Assembly (NCBI RefSeq): GCF_004366595.1
Contig: NZ_SORE01000018.1
Coordinates: 103,932 to 167,931 of the forward strand
Direction: 5' to 3'
Length of the DNA stretch: 64,000 nucleotides
Source: Paraburkholderia rhizosphaerae
GTDB taxonomy: Bacteria > Pseudomonadota > Gammaproteobacteria > Burkholderiales > Burkholderiaceae
This document shows, piece by piece, positions 51,230-59,990 of the stretch. The translations under genes were made by a program, and so were the position numbers. Below the pieces are notes generated by a model. That model made no database searches, was not told the origin of the DNA, and was given only the letters and a program-made list of their open reading frames with translations. How positions within the stretch are numbered: the stretch's first letter is position 1; each line of letters begins with the position of its first letter.

Positions 51230-51366
51230 AATGGTTTGACTCGCGTTCAGCTCGACAGACATACTGCGAAAGCATGGCAATTACCCGTACACCTGCCAAA
51301 TGAGAGCGGGCAACGTTGACGAACCATTTCCGCCGACTGTTCAAGCAGGCGGCGCGGAGCACGTTA

Positions 51367-52587
51367 ATGGCACGCGAAGTCAGGCCTGTTTCGATCGACG
51401 ATACACGGCACTCTAACGCCCCGGGAACCGGAACCAGTTCCGGACAAGGTCGCGAGCGGATGGTAATAGCACTTGTCGTGGAAGCGGCCAACGGCGGCGC
51501 GGCCGTGCACGTGGCGGATCTGATTCGCGGGCTGCATTCCGACCAAACCGTTGATCTCCACCTTGTCGCGTCTATCGGTGAACGTTTCGATTCATCGATT
51601 CTCAATGAAGCCGTGACGTCGTTGTGCACATCGGTTCATCGGATACCGATGCACCGGACCGTGAGCGCGTCTGATCTGAAAGCGTTCCCGCACCTGCTCC
51701 ATTGTTTGCATCGGATCAAACCCGACATCGTTCACAGTCACAGCTCAAAGGCAGGTACCCTGGCACGTGTTTGCTTTGGTCAATGGAGACACGTCTACAC
51801 GCCTCATTCCGTATATACGTTGAACCCCTCTCTTTCGCGCGGCGAACGCACTCTTTACGGGATGGTGGAAGGTCTATTGGGCCGCTTCCGAAGCGACCGC
51901 GTCATTGCGGTTTCCGAAGATGAGGCGAACCACTTGCGGGAGTCTCTGGGTGTTCCAACACACATCGTCGAAACTATCCTGAATGGCATTACCAAGCCCG
52001 ATCTCGTTTCGAAATCTGAAGCACGAGAAGCACTCGCGCTTTCGAAGGATGCCCTGGTGGTCGGGTTCGTGGGACGGCTCGAGTTTCAGAAGGGCGTCGA
52101 CCGCCTCGTGCGCATCGCAAGTGCAGTGAAGGACCGTGGATTGGCGCATGTCGTATTCGCAGTCGTAGGGCCAGGTGACTTTGCCTCGGCTGCAAACATG
52201 CCGCGCGACGCGATTCCTCCGAACTTGCGACTCGTGGGTCCTATTCCTGATGCTCGGCGTTACTTTTCCGCGTTCGACATATTCGCACTACCGAGCCGTT
52301 ACGAGGCGTTCCCGTACGTGATTCTGGAGGCAATGGCTGCGAACGTACCGATCATTTCGACGCGGGTTCCCGGAGCAGCGAACCTGATCGAGGCTGAAGA
52401 CGTTGGAATCGTGGTACCGAATCACGATGAAACACAGGGATTTGCCGATGCCATTGTGTCGCTGGTGAAGGATGACACCGGACGACGTCGTATGCGGACG
52501 AATTGTGAGCGTGTCGCCGAACGGTTCCGCGCGGATCGCATGGTGAAGAACACCATCGATTTATATCGCAGAGTTCTAACGAAGTAA
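51367..52587 (+). CDS. Family 4 glycosyltransferase
   Basis: The start is set at MAREVRPVSIDDTRHS (ATG 51367), with GGAG seven bases upstream, giving 406 residues; ATG 51460 is an alternative. The GT-B fold shows 'IALVVEAANGGAAVHVADLIRGLHS', 'PDIVHSHSSKAGTLAR', 'VVGFVGRLEFQKGVDRLVRIA' and the E-x7-E site 'SRYEAFPYVILEAMAANVPIIS'. It resembles GT4 enzymes that build exopolysaccharide repeats. A uxs relic downstream hints at a lost polysaccharide locus. Confidence 0.88.
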   Translation: MAREVRPVSIDDTRHSNAPGTGTSSGQGRERMVIALVVEAANGGAAVHVADLIRGLHSDQTVDLHLVASIGERFDSSILNEAVTSLCTSVHRIPMHRTVSASDLKAFPHLLHCLHRIKPDIVHSHSSKAGTLARVCFGQWRHVYTPHSVYTLNPSLSRGERTLYGMVEGLLGRFRSDRVIAVSEDEANHLRESLGVPTHIVETILNGITKPDLVSKSEAREALALSKDALVVGFVGRLEFQKGVDRLVRIASAVKDRGLAHVVFAVVGPGDFASAANMPRDAIPPNLRLVGPIPDARRYFSAFDIFALPSRYEAFPYVILEAMAANVPIISTRVPGAANLIEAEDVGIVVPNHDETQGFADAIVSLVKDDTGRRRMRTNCERVAERFRADRMVKNTIDLYRRVLTK

Positions 52588-52637
52588 TCGACGCGACAAC
52601 GACACAGGTAACGCGGCTGCGTGCCAATGTTCGTCCT

Positions 52638-52805
52638 TTATCTGACCCGCCTTCGTACGCAAATCGACGCAACCCACAGCATACCGATTAACGCTTCGCC
52701 AACAACGAATGCCGCGACGTAAGCAACGACTCCCCTGATCTCCCTCATTGCGGTCGCCATATCGCAGGTCTCCATGTCCGTAGTAATTCTGCTAGCCGTG
52801 TTCAT
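52638..52805 (-). CDS. Possible small membrane protein
   Basis: From ATG at 52803-52805 a 55-residue frame ends in one good membrane helix ('VVAYVAAFVVGEALIGMLWVASI') followed by a basic tail (CVRRRVR), a plausible small inner-membrane protein. The ribosome site is weak and there is no homology I recognise, so chance is possible. The rest of 52588-53026 looks non-coding. Confidence 0.25.
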   Translation of the reverse strand: MNTASRITTDMETCDMATAMREIRGVVAYVAAFVVGEALIGMLWVASICVRRRVR

Positions 52806-53026
52806 TCGAATCGCGCATGATGTTGAGTGCGTATCCGTTATCGTCCCGAATTCGATCGTTGATTGACAATTACGGGCTCTTAACAGGCAGAGCGTCGTAC
52901 GCCTGATGAACTGGTTCCGGCGCCTGGTCTTCGCGAGGTTTGCGTACCGAATCGTGAAACGAATCGTTGATCTCCGACTAACCTTATATTGATAGTAGTG
53001 CCTCCCTCGCATCGATGGACTTCGAC

Positions 53027-53213
53027 ATGACGACTCGAACGCTTGTGACGGGCGCGGCCGGATTTATTGGTTCGCATCTCTGCGATCGCCTGATCGCGGA
53101 CGGACACGACGTGATCGCCGTCGATAACTTCTTTACGGGTAGCGAGGAAAACATCGCCCACTTTGTCGGAAACGAGCGTTTCCGGGTCGTCCGGCATGAT
53201 GGAGTTGCCCCTG
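53027..53213 (+). pseudogene. Truncated UDP-glucuronate decarboxylase (uxs) copy
   Basis: The first 60 or so residues (MTTRTLVTGAAGFIGSHLCD ... NERFRVVRHD) are nearly identical to the intact uxs at 61521-62579, including the GxxGxxG motif. Even some upstream bases ('GCATCGA.GGACT.CGACATGA') agree. The frame breaks after 'RHD' and the remaining 80 percent of the gene is absent. It is probably a recombination relic. Confidence 0.8.
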
Positions 53214-53236
53214 TAACTGAGGACACGCGGACACCG

Positions 53237-53740
53237 TTAGATTGATGACTCCGCTGCACGCCTGAACTCGCGAGGCGTGGCGTCGGGATATTCTCGACCG
53301 TTCCAGTACGCCCAACGCAGTTCCGGAATGTGTTCAAACGTATAGCCGGGGACAGTACCGGGTGATCCATTTTCGATGCCATGCCCAAGCTCGGCGATGG
53401 CCTTGGCAAGCGGCTCAATTTTGCGTACGGGCTTTTCGAAGTCGAAGGCGAAATGAAGCTCTATCGCGCGCCCACCGGCCTCGCGATGCAATGTTTGCGC
53501 TCGTTGGAGTACTGCGTCGCGGTGCCGTTGCTGCACTTGTTCGCTGCTAGGATCACTACCATCGGCGAGATATAAATCCGTAATCTCAATTCCGATCTTA
53601 CGCGTTCCGTCAATAACCACATCTGGTTTGTCGCCGTAGACGATTGCCCCCGCAGGCAATTCGAAGTCGCGTGCGAATATTTCGAACAAGGCTCGTTCCT
53701 GCTCCTGCTTTTTCTGGTTCTTGGTGGACTGACCTATCAC
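53237..53740 (-). CDS. Hypothetical protein with possible PD-(D/E)xK nuclease fold
   Basis: Read from GTG 53738-53740, which has TTGGAGA seven bases upstream, giving 167 residues. 'IFARDFELPAGAIVYGDKPDVVIDGTRKIGIEITDLYL' has the D-x(n)-E-x-T pattern of a restriction-endonuclease-like core, but the Lys is replaced by Thr and the evidence is thin. The rest is Arg/Glu-rich helix and a short 'HIPELRWAYWNG' end. It borders the uxs relic, so its C-terminus could be altered. Family unknown. Confidence 0.5.
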   Translation of the reverse strand: MIGQSTKNQKKQEQERALFEIFARDFELPAGAIVYGDKPDVVIDGTRKIGIEITDLYLADGSDPSSEQVQQRHRDAVLQRAQTLHREAGGRAIELHFAFDFEKPVRKIEPLAKAIAELGHGIENGSPGTVPGYTFEHIPELRWAYWNGREYPDATPREFRRAAESSI

Positions 53741-54154
53741 TCTCGTCTCCAATTGATCACCGAAGTTCCTCCCGGTTGTTCCAAAGTGCATGCGCCGACG
53801 CCAGCGCTGACCCCGCTACTGATCATGTGCGCAACGGGTCGCCGCTGTCAGCAACGTATCGCGCGTCGGGTTCGTGTCCAGCATTTCGAAACAGATCGAG
53901 TGCGGCGGAGTGGAGCGCGCATTCGGGGACGCTTATGATGCATGATAGGCGCGCAATAAAACTTACAGTAAGAGCGATGCTCGAAGATTGAACAAAAGCG
54001 GCCGATCCTACGGCGATGGCAAGTGTCCGAGAAGGGTTGCGTCATGCCGGTAGCAGGCGGCACCCGCGGCGATCGCCGCGCTCAGTTGTCTGGCCGTTAG
54101 GCGGCCAGTTTCGGTCAGTCGAACTGGAGCTCTCAATCGTTGACAGCTCGAGAT
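53741..54154. other. Intergenic stretch, nothing recognised
   Basis: No credible gene, repeat or control element was identified between the two minus-strand hypothetical genes. Confidence 0.4.
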
Positions 54155-54583
54155 TCAGTGGCCGCTCAAAGGGGCCTCCTGGACGGGCGCCCCTACCTGG
54201 AAGCCCGGCGCTGGCCGCCAATGAACAAATGGTGGGTACAGTGCGCCGTTGAGGAAGGCCAGAAATACGTCCACAACCTGATCAGCCATGAACCATTCAT
54301 CTGATCGCAACGGGATGTTTCCCGCCCGGAAGACCAGGACGGTGCCATCTGGGCGTACAGGTGAAGGTTTGTCATGAAATGCTCTCCACCGATGCGTACC
54401 GAACTCGTATCGCTCAATCATGCAACTTACGCCGCCGCCCGCTACCTGCACATAGCTACCACTAGCGTCAGTCAATGATGCATAAGATGACTCGCCATAG
54501 GTTCGTAGTGATTGCAGGGCACGGGTAATCTGTCTCGCAGTTGGCGCGACGATTTCGGCTTTCCCTTCGATCTCAAGTTTCAT
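54155..54583 (-). CDS. Hypothetical protein
   Basis: A 142-residue soluble protein starting MKLEIEGKAEIVAPTARQIT. 'ALQSLRTYGESSYASLTDASGSYVQVAGGGVSCMIERYE' and 'NIPLRSDEWFMADQVVDVFLAFLNG' give it the look of small immunity-like or house-cleaning proteins of accessory regions, but no family can be named. GGAG lies upstream of the ATG at a somewhat long spacing. Confidence 0.55.
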   Translation of the reverse strand: MKLEIEGKAEIVAPTARQITRALQSLRTYGESSYASLTDASGSYVQVAGGGVSCMIERYEFGTHRWRAFHDKPSPVRPDGTVLVFRAGNIPLRSDEWFMADQVVDVFLAFLNGALYPPFVHWRPAPGFQVGAPVQEAPLSGH

Positions 54584-54756
54584 TTGCTGAATTGCTCCGC
54601 TTCATCCAGTCGCCCGTGAATCCTACCAAGCACCGAGGCATCATACTGAATGGCCGCTAACGGCAAACCTGACTGACCGTTCCGGGTCGTCTGCAGGCGT
54701 ACGCATTCGGCAGCAGGCCCCTTTGGCCACGTTCGACGGCATTGAAAGCAGACCGT

Positions 54757-55929
54757 TTACTGCCCCGTAGTCTTGTCGACGCCGTCTCGACCGAGCAGCA
54801 TTGTGCCGCCGCTTATGTAGTTCCGCTGCTGCACGGCCGCGTGTTGGGCCGCTGCATGAAGGTCGCGCATCCGTCTTTGCAACGGCGACGTCTCGTAAAT
54901 TGCGTTACTGCCGCCTAGCGCGAAGCATGCATCAGCAGCGCGAACACAGGTGTTGGCGATCCATGTCGCCATTTGCGAGCCCTCTACCAGAAGGTCCTTC
55001 TCGCTAAGCGTCCCCGCGAGGGCGTGACGCCAATGGCTGGCAGCCTGGTCCCGCAGAAATGCGCGAGCAGCCCTGAGATCCGCGTGGATGCGGCCCACCT
55101 CTGCCTGGAAAAACTCCGAGTCGCGCATCGCTGTGGCAGCTCGCTGTTGACGATGCCCGCTCGTTGCAAACGCAACGAGGTCGTCGAGCGAACCCTCGGC
55201 TATGCCGAGATTGTTGGCCGCGTGCATCAGGGGAATCAACTGCTGCGCGGCGCCATACAACGGGCCAGACAGGCGTGGCTTGTCGCCGGGATTGAAGAAA
55301 TTCGATGCCGGCACCAGCGTGTCGTCGAGTGTCACGTGATTGCTCCCGGTGCCCTTGAGCCCGACGACGTGCCAGTTATCCTCGACGTGCCACTCGCGCG
55401 CAGGCAAGAAGAAGCCGCGAACCATCGGAGCTCCGTTACCCGGTCCCGGCACGGGCACGCCATTTTCATTCATGACACAGAGCCCCAGAATCCAGTCAGC
55501 ATGCTGGCAACCGCTGGCAAACGGCCAGCGACCTGTCACGCGCCAGCCTCCGGCGACGGGCTCAGCGGTCCCGGCAGCAAACGCAGATCCCGCGATTATG
55601 ATATCCGGACCACCTTGATAGATACGGTCGTAGAATTCCTCGGGCAGCACAGGCGCAATCATGGCCGCGCCGGCGCCGATCATCGCAGTCCAACCCAGCG
55701 AGCCGTCGATTTTGCCGAGTGCCGCGAAGATTTCGAGGGCCAGCGGAAAATCAAGTTCGCTGCCGCCGTATTGGCGCGGCACGAACATCCGGAAGACGCC
55801 AATTGACCGCAGCGTTTCGATCAGGTCCGGTGGGATCTGTCCTCGGGCTTCGATTTCTGCGGTGCGCTGGGCGATGGAAGGGGCCAATCTTTCAATATCT
55901 GCCAGTAGCTGAGAAGACGTGTGTGTCAT
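54757..55929 (-). CDS. Acyl-CoA-dehydrogenase-fold flavin monooxygenase (HpaB/DszC-like)
   Basis: The 390-residue protein has the three-domain acyl-CoA dehydrogenase layout: 'IPPDLIETLRSIGVFRMFVPRQYGGSELDF', the middle 'GGWRVTGRWPFASGCQHADWILG', and the C-terminal 'AADACFALGGSNAIYETSPLQRRMRDLHAAAQH'. The typical catalytic Glu of dehydrogenases is not evident, and the ending matches two-component flavin-dependent hydroxylases (DszC, HsaA, indole- or phenol-hydroxylase types). It needs a flavin reductase, not seen nearby. Confidence 0.85.
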   Translation of the reverse strand: MTHTSSQLLADIERLAPSIAQRTAEIEARGQIPPDLIETLRSIGVFRMFVPRQYGGSELDFPLALEIFAALGKIDGSLGWTAMIGAGAAMIAPVLPEEFYDRIYQGGPDIIIAGSAFAAGTAEPVAGGWRVTGRWPFASGCQHADWILGLCVMNENGVPVPGPGNGAPMVRGFFLPAREWHVEDNWHVVGLKGTGSNHVTLDDTLVPASNFFNPGDKPRLSGPLYGAAQQLIPLMHAANNLGIAEGSLDDLVAFATSGHRQQRAATAMRDSEFFQAEVGRIHADLRAARAFLRDQAASHWRHALAGTLSEKDLLVEGSQMATWIANTCVRAADACFALGGSNAIYETSPLQRRMRDLHAAAQHAAVQQRNYISGGTMLLGRDGVDKTTGQ

Positions 55930-56352
55930 CGGGTGAAGTCAAAACAGGACACTATCGCACGCAGAATGAAAGCTGCTCATTGCAACATGGTGGCAGACAG
56001 CGTTCCCACGTGACTATGGTTGGTGTTAATAGGATTAAACACCCTGCGTTGACGCCTTATTCCCTGTCGTCGGCGACAGCAGTTCTTTGTGCCACCGTTC
56101 CGAGCCTCTAACTGACAGTGGTGTAAAGGAAACGATGGAGTTGAAATAAGAAGCACAAAACCGGATGACTCTTGTTGAATGCGGTTAGAAGTGACGGGAG
56201 CGACGTCCGCTTTCACGCGCACATCGGACGTTCACCGACTGTCTGGCAACGACCGCCCAGGGTCGAATTGTGCCAGCTGCCAATGTTTGCAGCGATGTTT
56301 CACTGTTCCAGGTACTCGTCTTGGCAATGCATTTGTGGCATAAATTATCCGC
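55930..56352. other. Intergenic stretch, nothing recognised
   Basis: Lies between the start of the monooxygenase gene and the end of the MocR-type gene. No clear gene or terminator was seen. Confidence 0.4.
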
Positions 56353-57831
56353 TCACATCACGCATGAATCCACCGACGCCGTCTTAATGGTCGACCGTAG
56401 CTGTTGCGCCAAATGATCCATTTTTCTTTCGGGAACATCCCCGTAACCCAGCACCAGTCCGTTGTATCCCGCCTGCGTCCCAGGTAAGCAGAACGGCGAC
56501 AGCGCACGCAATACGAGACCGTGCGCGCGCCCGGCACGGCTAACCTCGGTGTCCGCTACGGACACATCGATTCTTGCCGACAGATGCATGCCCCCGGCGC
56601 CGCCCGACACCGTCAACAGCCCGCTCAGGTGCCGTTGCAAGGCGTCTTCCAATGCCATGCGCCGCTCCGCATAGAGCCGCCGCATGCGCCGCAAGTGTCG
56701 CGTGAAATGCCCGGCTTCGATGAAGTCCGCCAACGCCAGCTGGTCGATGATGCGTCCACGCAGCATCAAGGCGCCTGCCGTGCGCAGAAAGGCGGGTGCA
56801 AGCGCACGTGGCAAAACCATAAAGCCGATGCGCAGTGCCGGAAACATTACCTTGCTGAACGTGCCGAGGTAAACGACCGGCGCGTCGTCGGCAAGCCCTT
56901 GCACGGCGGAGAGCGGCGCGCCATGGTGGCGAAACTCGCTGTCGTAGTCGTCCTCGATGATTAGCGCGCCGGCCGCGCGCGCTTCGGCGATCAATGTAAG
57001 CCTGCGTTCGAGGCTCATCACCGCGCCAAGCGGATACTGGTGCGACGGCGTGATGTAGATTAGTTTCGGCGGAGTATCGCGCCAGTGTTGCGGCCCTGGC
57101 GCGAGGCCGTCGGCGTCGACCGGAATCGGAACGAGGCGCAAGTCGGCAGCGAGAAACGCGTTGCGCGCGCCGCCATAGCCCGGGTTCTCTATCCAGGCGA
57201 TGTCTTCGGCCTCCGCCAGCGCGCGAGCGCACAGATCGAGTGCACTTTGCGTGCCGTCCGTCACGAACACCTGGTCCGCATCGCACCGCACACCGCGCGA
57301 CACACGCAAATACTCTGCGATAGCCTGGCGCAACGTCAGGTTGTCGTCGTATCGCATATAGCCAAGGTCCGCTGTACCCGCATCCCGCCACGCACGTTCG
57401 ACGCAGCGCCGCCATTGCGCAAGCGGGAATTCGTCGAGCGCCGGCGTACCGGGCAGGAAGGGAAGCAGATCGTCCATGCCTGCACCGGGTCGCACCATAT
57501 CGGCGACCCGCCGCGAGAGAACGGGCGCCTCGCCAGGAGCGACAGCAGTCGACTGCCTCAGGCCGACACTCGCGACGACCGTGCCTTGTCGCTTCGCATG
57601 GACGAAGCCCTCTTCCGCGAGACGTTCGTAGGCGTAAAGCAACGAGTTTCGCGCGACGCCCAGGTCCGCGGCGAGTTCGCGCGTCGGCAACAGGCGTGTG
57701 CCCTCTCGGATGTCGCCCTTCAAAATCGCGGCGCGCAGGCAATCGTACAGGCGCTGCTGCTGCGGAATGCGTGCGGATGCGTCCCGCCCCCCCTCGCGCT
57801 CGAAATTCGACAACATGACTGCGTAATCCAT
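56353..57831 (-). CDS. MocR/PdxR-like regulator (GntR HTH plus aminotransferase-like domain)
   Basis: Start taken at MDYAVMLSNFEREGGRDASA with TTTGGAG upstream (492 residues). The GntR winged helix is 'LLPTRELAADLGVARNSLLYAYERLAEEGFVHAKRQGTVVA'. The PLP domain has 'VFVTDGTQSALDLCARAL', 'IIEDDYDSEFRHHG' and the lysine in 'YLGTFSKVMFPALRIGF'. It is divergent from a PNPOx-fold gene 94 bases away, the classic arrangement for PdxR-type regulators of vitamin B6-related genes. Confidence 0.88.
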   Translation of the reverse strand: MDYAVMLSNFEREGGRDASARIPQQQRLYDCLRAAILKGDIREGTRLLPTRELAADLGVARNSLLYAYERLAEEGFVHAKRQGTVVASVGLRQSTAVAPGEAPVLSRRVADMVRPGAGMDDLLPFLPGTPALDEFPLAQWRRCVERAWRDAGTADLGYMRYDDNLTLRQAIAEYLRVSRGVRCDADQVFVTDGTQSALDLCARALAEAEDIAWIENPGYGGARNAFLAADLRLVPIPVDADGLAPGPQHWRDTPPKLIYITPSHQYPLGAVMSLERRLTLIAEARAAGALIIEDDYDSEFRHHGAPLSAVQGLADDAPVVYLGTFSKVMFPALRIGFMVLPRALAPAFLRTAGALMLRGRIIDQLALADFIEAGHFTRHLRRMRRLYAERRMALEDALQRHLSGLLTVSGGAGGMHLSARIDVSVADTEVSRAGRAHGLVLRALSPFCLPGTQAGYNGLVLGYGDVPERKMDHLAQQLRSTIKTASVDSCVM

Positions 57832-57925
57832 CGTGGCTCCAAACAGAGGCTTACCAGTGGGTCTATACATGGTGCCACGGCTTCACTACTGTTGAGCATC
57901 CCGATTGAGATTGGAGAACCAGAAA

Positions 57926-58597
57926 ATGAGCCCAACCAACGCCACGCCGCCGTCCGAACGTACTCGGGTGCGCCGTGTCGCGCAACGCGGCCGCTACGAC
58001 CGAGAAACGCTACACGCTATTGTGGACGCCGCGTATGTGTGTCACGTCGCATTTGCTGATGAACACGGCGTTCATTGCATTCCCACCGCTTGCTGGCGCG
58101 AAGGCGATCATCTTTACATCCACGGCTCCAACGGCAGCCGGATGCTGAAACTGGCGACGCACGGTGCGCAAATATGCGTCACGATCACGCATCTCGATGG
58201 GTTGGTGCTAGCGCGCTCGGCGTTCCATCATTCAATGAATTACCGATCCGCCGTTATTTATGGCGTGTTCGACATCGTGGAGGGCGCGGCCAAGGCCGCG
58301 GCACTCGATACGTTCGTCGAGAAGATCGCTCCGGGACGTTCGCGTGAAGTGCGGCCGGGAGACATCAACGAGCTTGCCGCGACCACCGTGCTGCGTGTCG
58401 CAATCGACGAAGCGGCGGCAAAGATCCGCACGGGAGGACCGAGGGACGACGAGGCCGATATGACTCGGGAGGTTTGGGCCGGCGTCCTGCCTTTGGCGAT
58501 GCGGCCGCGGACACCGATAATCGATGCCGCGCCGTCCGGTACGCCGGATTATGTTCGGCAGTGGCATGAAATCGCGAGTGCGAACGCCGCGGTGTGA
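57926..58597 (+). CDS. Pyridoxamine 5'-phosphate oxidase-fold protein
   Basis: From MSPTNATPPSERTRVRRVAQ, with TTGGAG upstream (223 residues). 'IVDAAYVCHVAFADEHGVHCIPTACWREGDHLYIHGSNGSRML', 'VCVTITHLDGLVLARSAFHHSMNYRSAVIYG' and 'VLRVAIDEAAAKIRTGGP' are typical of the Pfam PNPOx-2/FMN-binding nitroreductase-like family. It binds FMN; its substrate is unknown. The divergent MocR/PdxR-type gene suggests PLP- or amine-dependent control. Confidence 0.85.
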   Translation: MSPTNATPPSERTRVRRVAQRGRYDRETLHAIVDAAYVCHVAFADEHGVHCIPTACWREGDHLYIHGSNGSRMLKLATHGAQICVTITHLDGLVLARSAFHHSMNYRSAVIYGVFDIVEGAAKAAALDTFVEKIAPGRSREVRPGDINELAATTVLRVAIDEAAAKIRTGGPRDDEADMTREVWAGVLPLAMRPRTPIIDAAPSGTPDYVRQWHEIASANAAV

Positions 58598-58787
58598 ACG
58601 GACCTCGTGTTCGGGTCTTACTTGAATTGAACGACCGCACTACCTCGGCTACGGAAGTTCGCCGACCAGAGCGACGCGACATGCATACCCGCATGATGGG
58701 TTCCCGAGTTCGTATTGGCGCCGTCCCTGTCAGACGCGCAACCCGGTCGGCGCGGCGAAATCCTGCGAGGACACCTATTCCGAAGAT

Positions 58788-59018
58788 TTATTGATGTCGT
58801 GCTATCGGGTGTTGGGCGGCCTGCTCCTCGGCGCGTTTTTTCGCCATGTGTCTTCCCACCACGCAGCCTCCGACGGCGCCCAGGACCGCATGGTGTCCTG
58901 CATAGTGGCCCGCTACTCCACCCACGACTGCGCCTTTGAAGCAGCCAGCCGCGTTCGCTGTCTCTATTGTTACCAAGATCAGCATGGTGGCTAGTGCAAA
59001 CTTGCTCTGAGTTTTCAT
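58788..59018 (-). CDS. Small exported glycine-rich protein
   Basis: The 76-residue protein has a signal peptide (MKTQSKFALATMLILVTIETANA). A Gly/Ala-zipper segment follows ('GAVVGGVAGHYAGHHAVLGAVGGCVVG') and a basic, Gln-rich end. It looks like a glycine-zipper protein of the cell envelope. Two Cys flank the zipper. It sits 52 bases after another small exported gene on the same strand. Confidence 0.6.
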   Translation of the reverse strand: MKTQSKFALATMLILVTIETANAAGCFKGAVVGGVAGHYAGHHAVLGAVGGCVVGRHMAKKRAEEQAAQHPIARHQ

Positions 59019-59070
59019 CTTGGACTATCTGTCTGAAGTGTGAATCCGATGCTGCGGCCGGTCGACTGAT

Positions 59071-59376
59071 TCAATCGCCGTCCCAGCCATGTTGTTCGTG
59101 CCATTTTCGCTCATGCTCTTCGTGACGTCGCCACTGCCGCTCGCGCCACTCGCGACGTTCGCGCCACTCACGCGCTCGCCAATCCTCGTCTTCCCCATAG
59201 GCAACCACCGGTGGGGGCGCGTATACGACCGGCGGCGGTTCCACGTACTCGGGCTGCGGCGCCACGTACACTGGCCCGGGGATGCCTACACCGACGTCGA
59301 CATCAACGTGTGCGGATGCGGTCACCGAAACTACCAGCACTGCCACTCCGAGCGTTATTTCAGCCAGCTTCCTGTT
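59071..59376 (-). CDS. Small exported Pro- and Arg/Glu-rich protein
   Basis: Starts MNRKLAEITLGVAVLVVSVT, a signal peptide ending at ASA, giving 101 residues. Then come a Val/Pro-rich stretch ('VYVAPQPEYVEPPPVVYAPPPVV') and a charged tail of repeats of the type WRERREWRERQW. This is the pattern of envelope-stress-associated secreted proteins common in Burkholderia. The repeat tail may bind nucleic acid or surface polymers; function unknown. Confidence 0.65.
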   Translation of the reverse strand, partial: NRKLAEITLGVAVLVVSVTASAHVDVDVGVGIPGPVYVAPQPEYVEPPPVVYAPPPVVAYGEDEDWRAREWRERREWRERQWRRHEEHERKWHEQHGWDGD

Positions 59377-59990
59377 CATATGTCCTTTCGCCTTATTCAT
59401 TCAGCCGATGTCAGTGAAGACGCGATGGAGTCTAGGTGGCGTCTCTGGACACAGGTGAAACGACGATGCGTCATTGGTAACACGTAGTTACTGTGCGGAC
59501 CGCTGGGCTGTACGTTGAGTCGGTCACGTTGCGGTCCGCCTCGACGAGTCGCGAATTCCATGTGCTCGCCCGATTCCGTCTGCATCGACACCGCGTATGT
59601 CATCGACAGGGCGATCGGCCCCGCGCCGGTGGTGCGCTGCGTTGACCCGTGCGGCAGCGTGTACGTTCGCCGCCACGTACATCCGATTCTGCGTGAGTGC
59701 GCCGAGCATCGCAGGGATCAGGCATTCGCCGCGCGCTGACCAGGCGCCGTGCGGTTTCCAGTCTTTGAAGCCCCCTTTTTCTAACCATGCCTATGCGGTT
59801 GTCTCTTCGGCCGACGCATTCCCATCGGCTGACACTTGGGCACGCGGCGTGGCCGAAATGGACAAAATATGCGTCGTTTGAGCTAGAGCCCCGCAAGGCT
59901 TTTGTCGTTATCTCCCTGTAAGCGTTGCGCTTTCATTGTTCACCAGCGCTGACAGACTATCCGATAAATAACCACGCCTGGTACGCTCAA
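59377..59990. other. Intergenic stretch, possible gene debris
   Basis: A short minus-strand frame near 59530-59710 has protein-like bits, but no family could be named and no start or stop context fits. It holds the promoters of the flanking genes. Confidence 0.35.

Noticed and set aside
57840..57925. PdxR-type direct-repeat operator between the MocR-like and PNPOx genes
   Set aside because: TGGGTCTATACATGG looks suggestive, but only loosely related half-words are present and no exact repeat could be defined.
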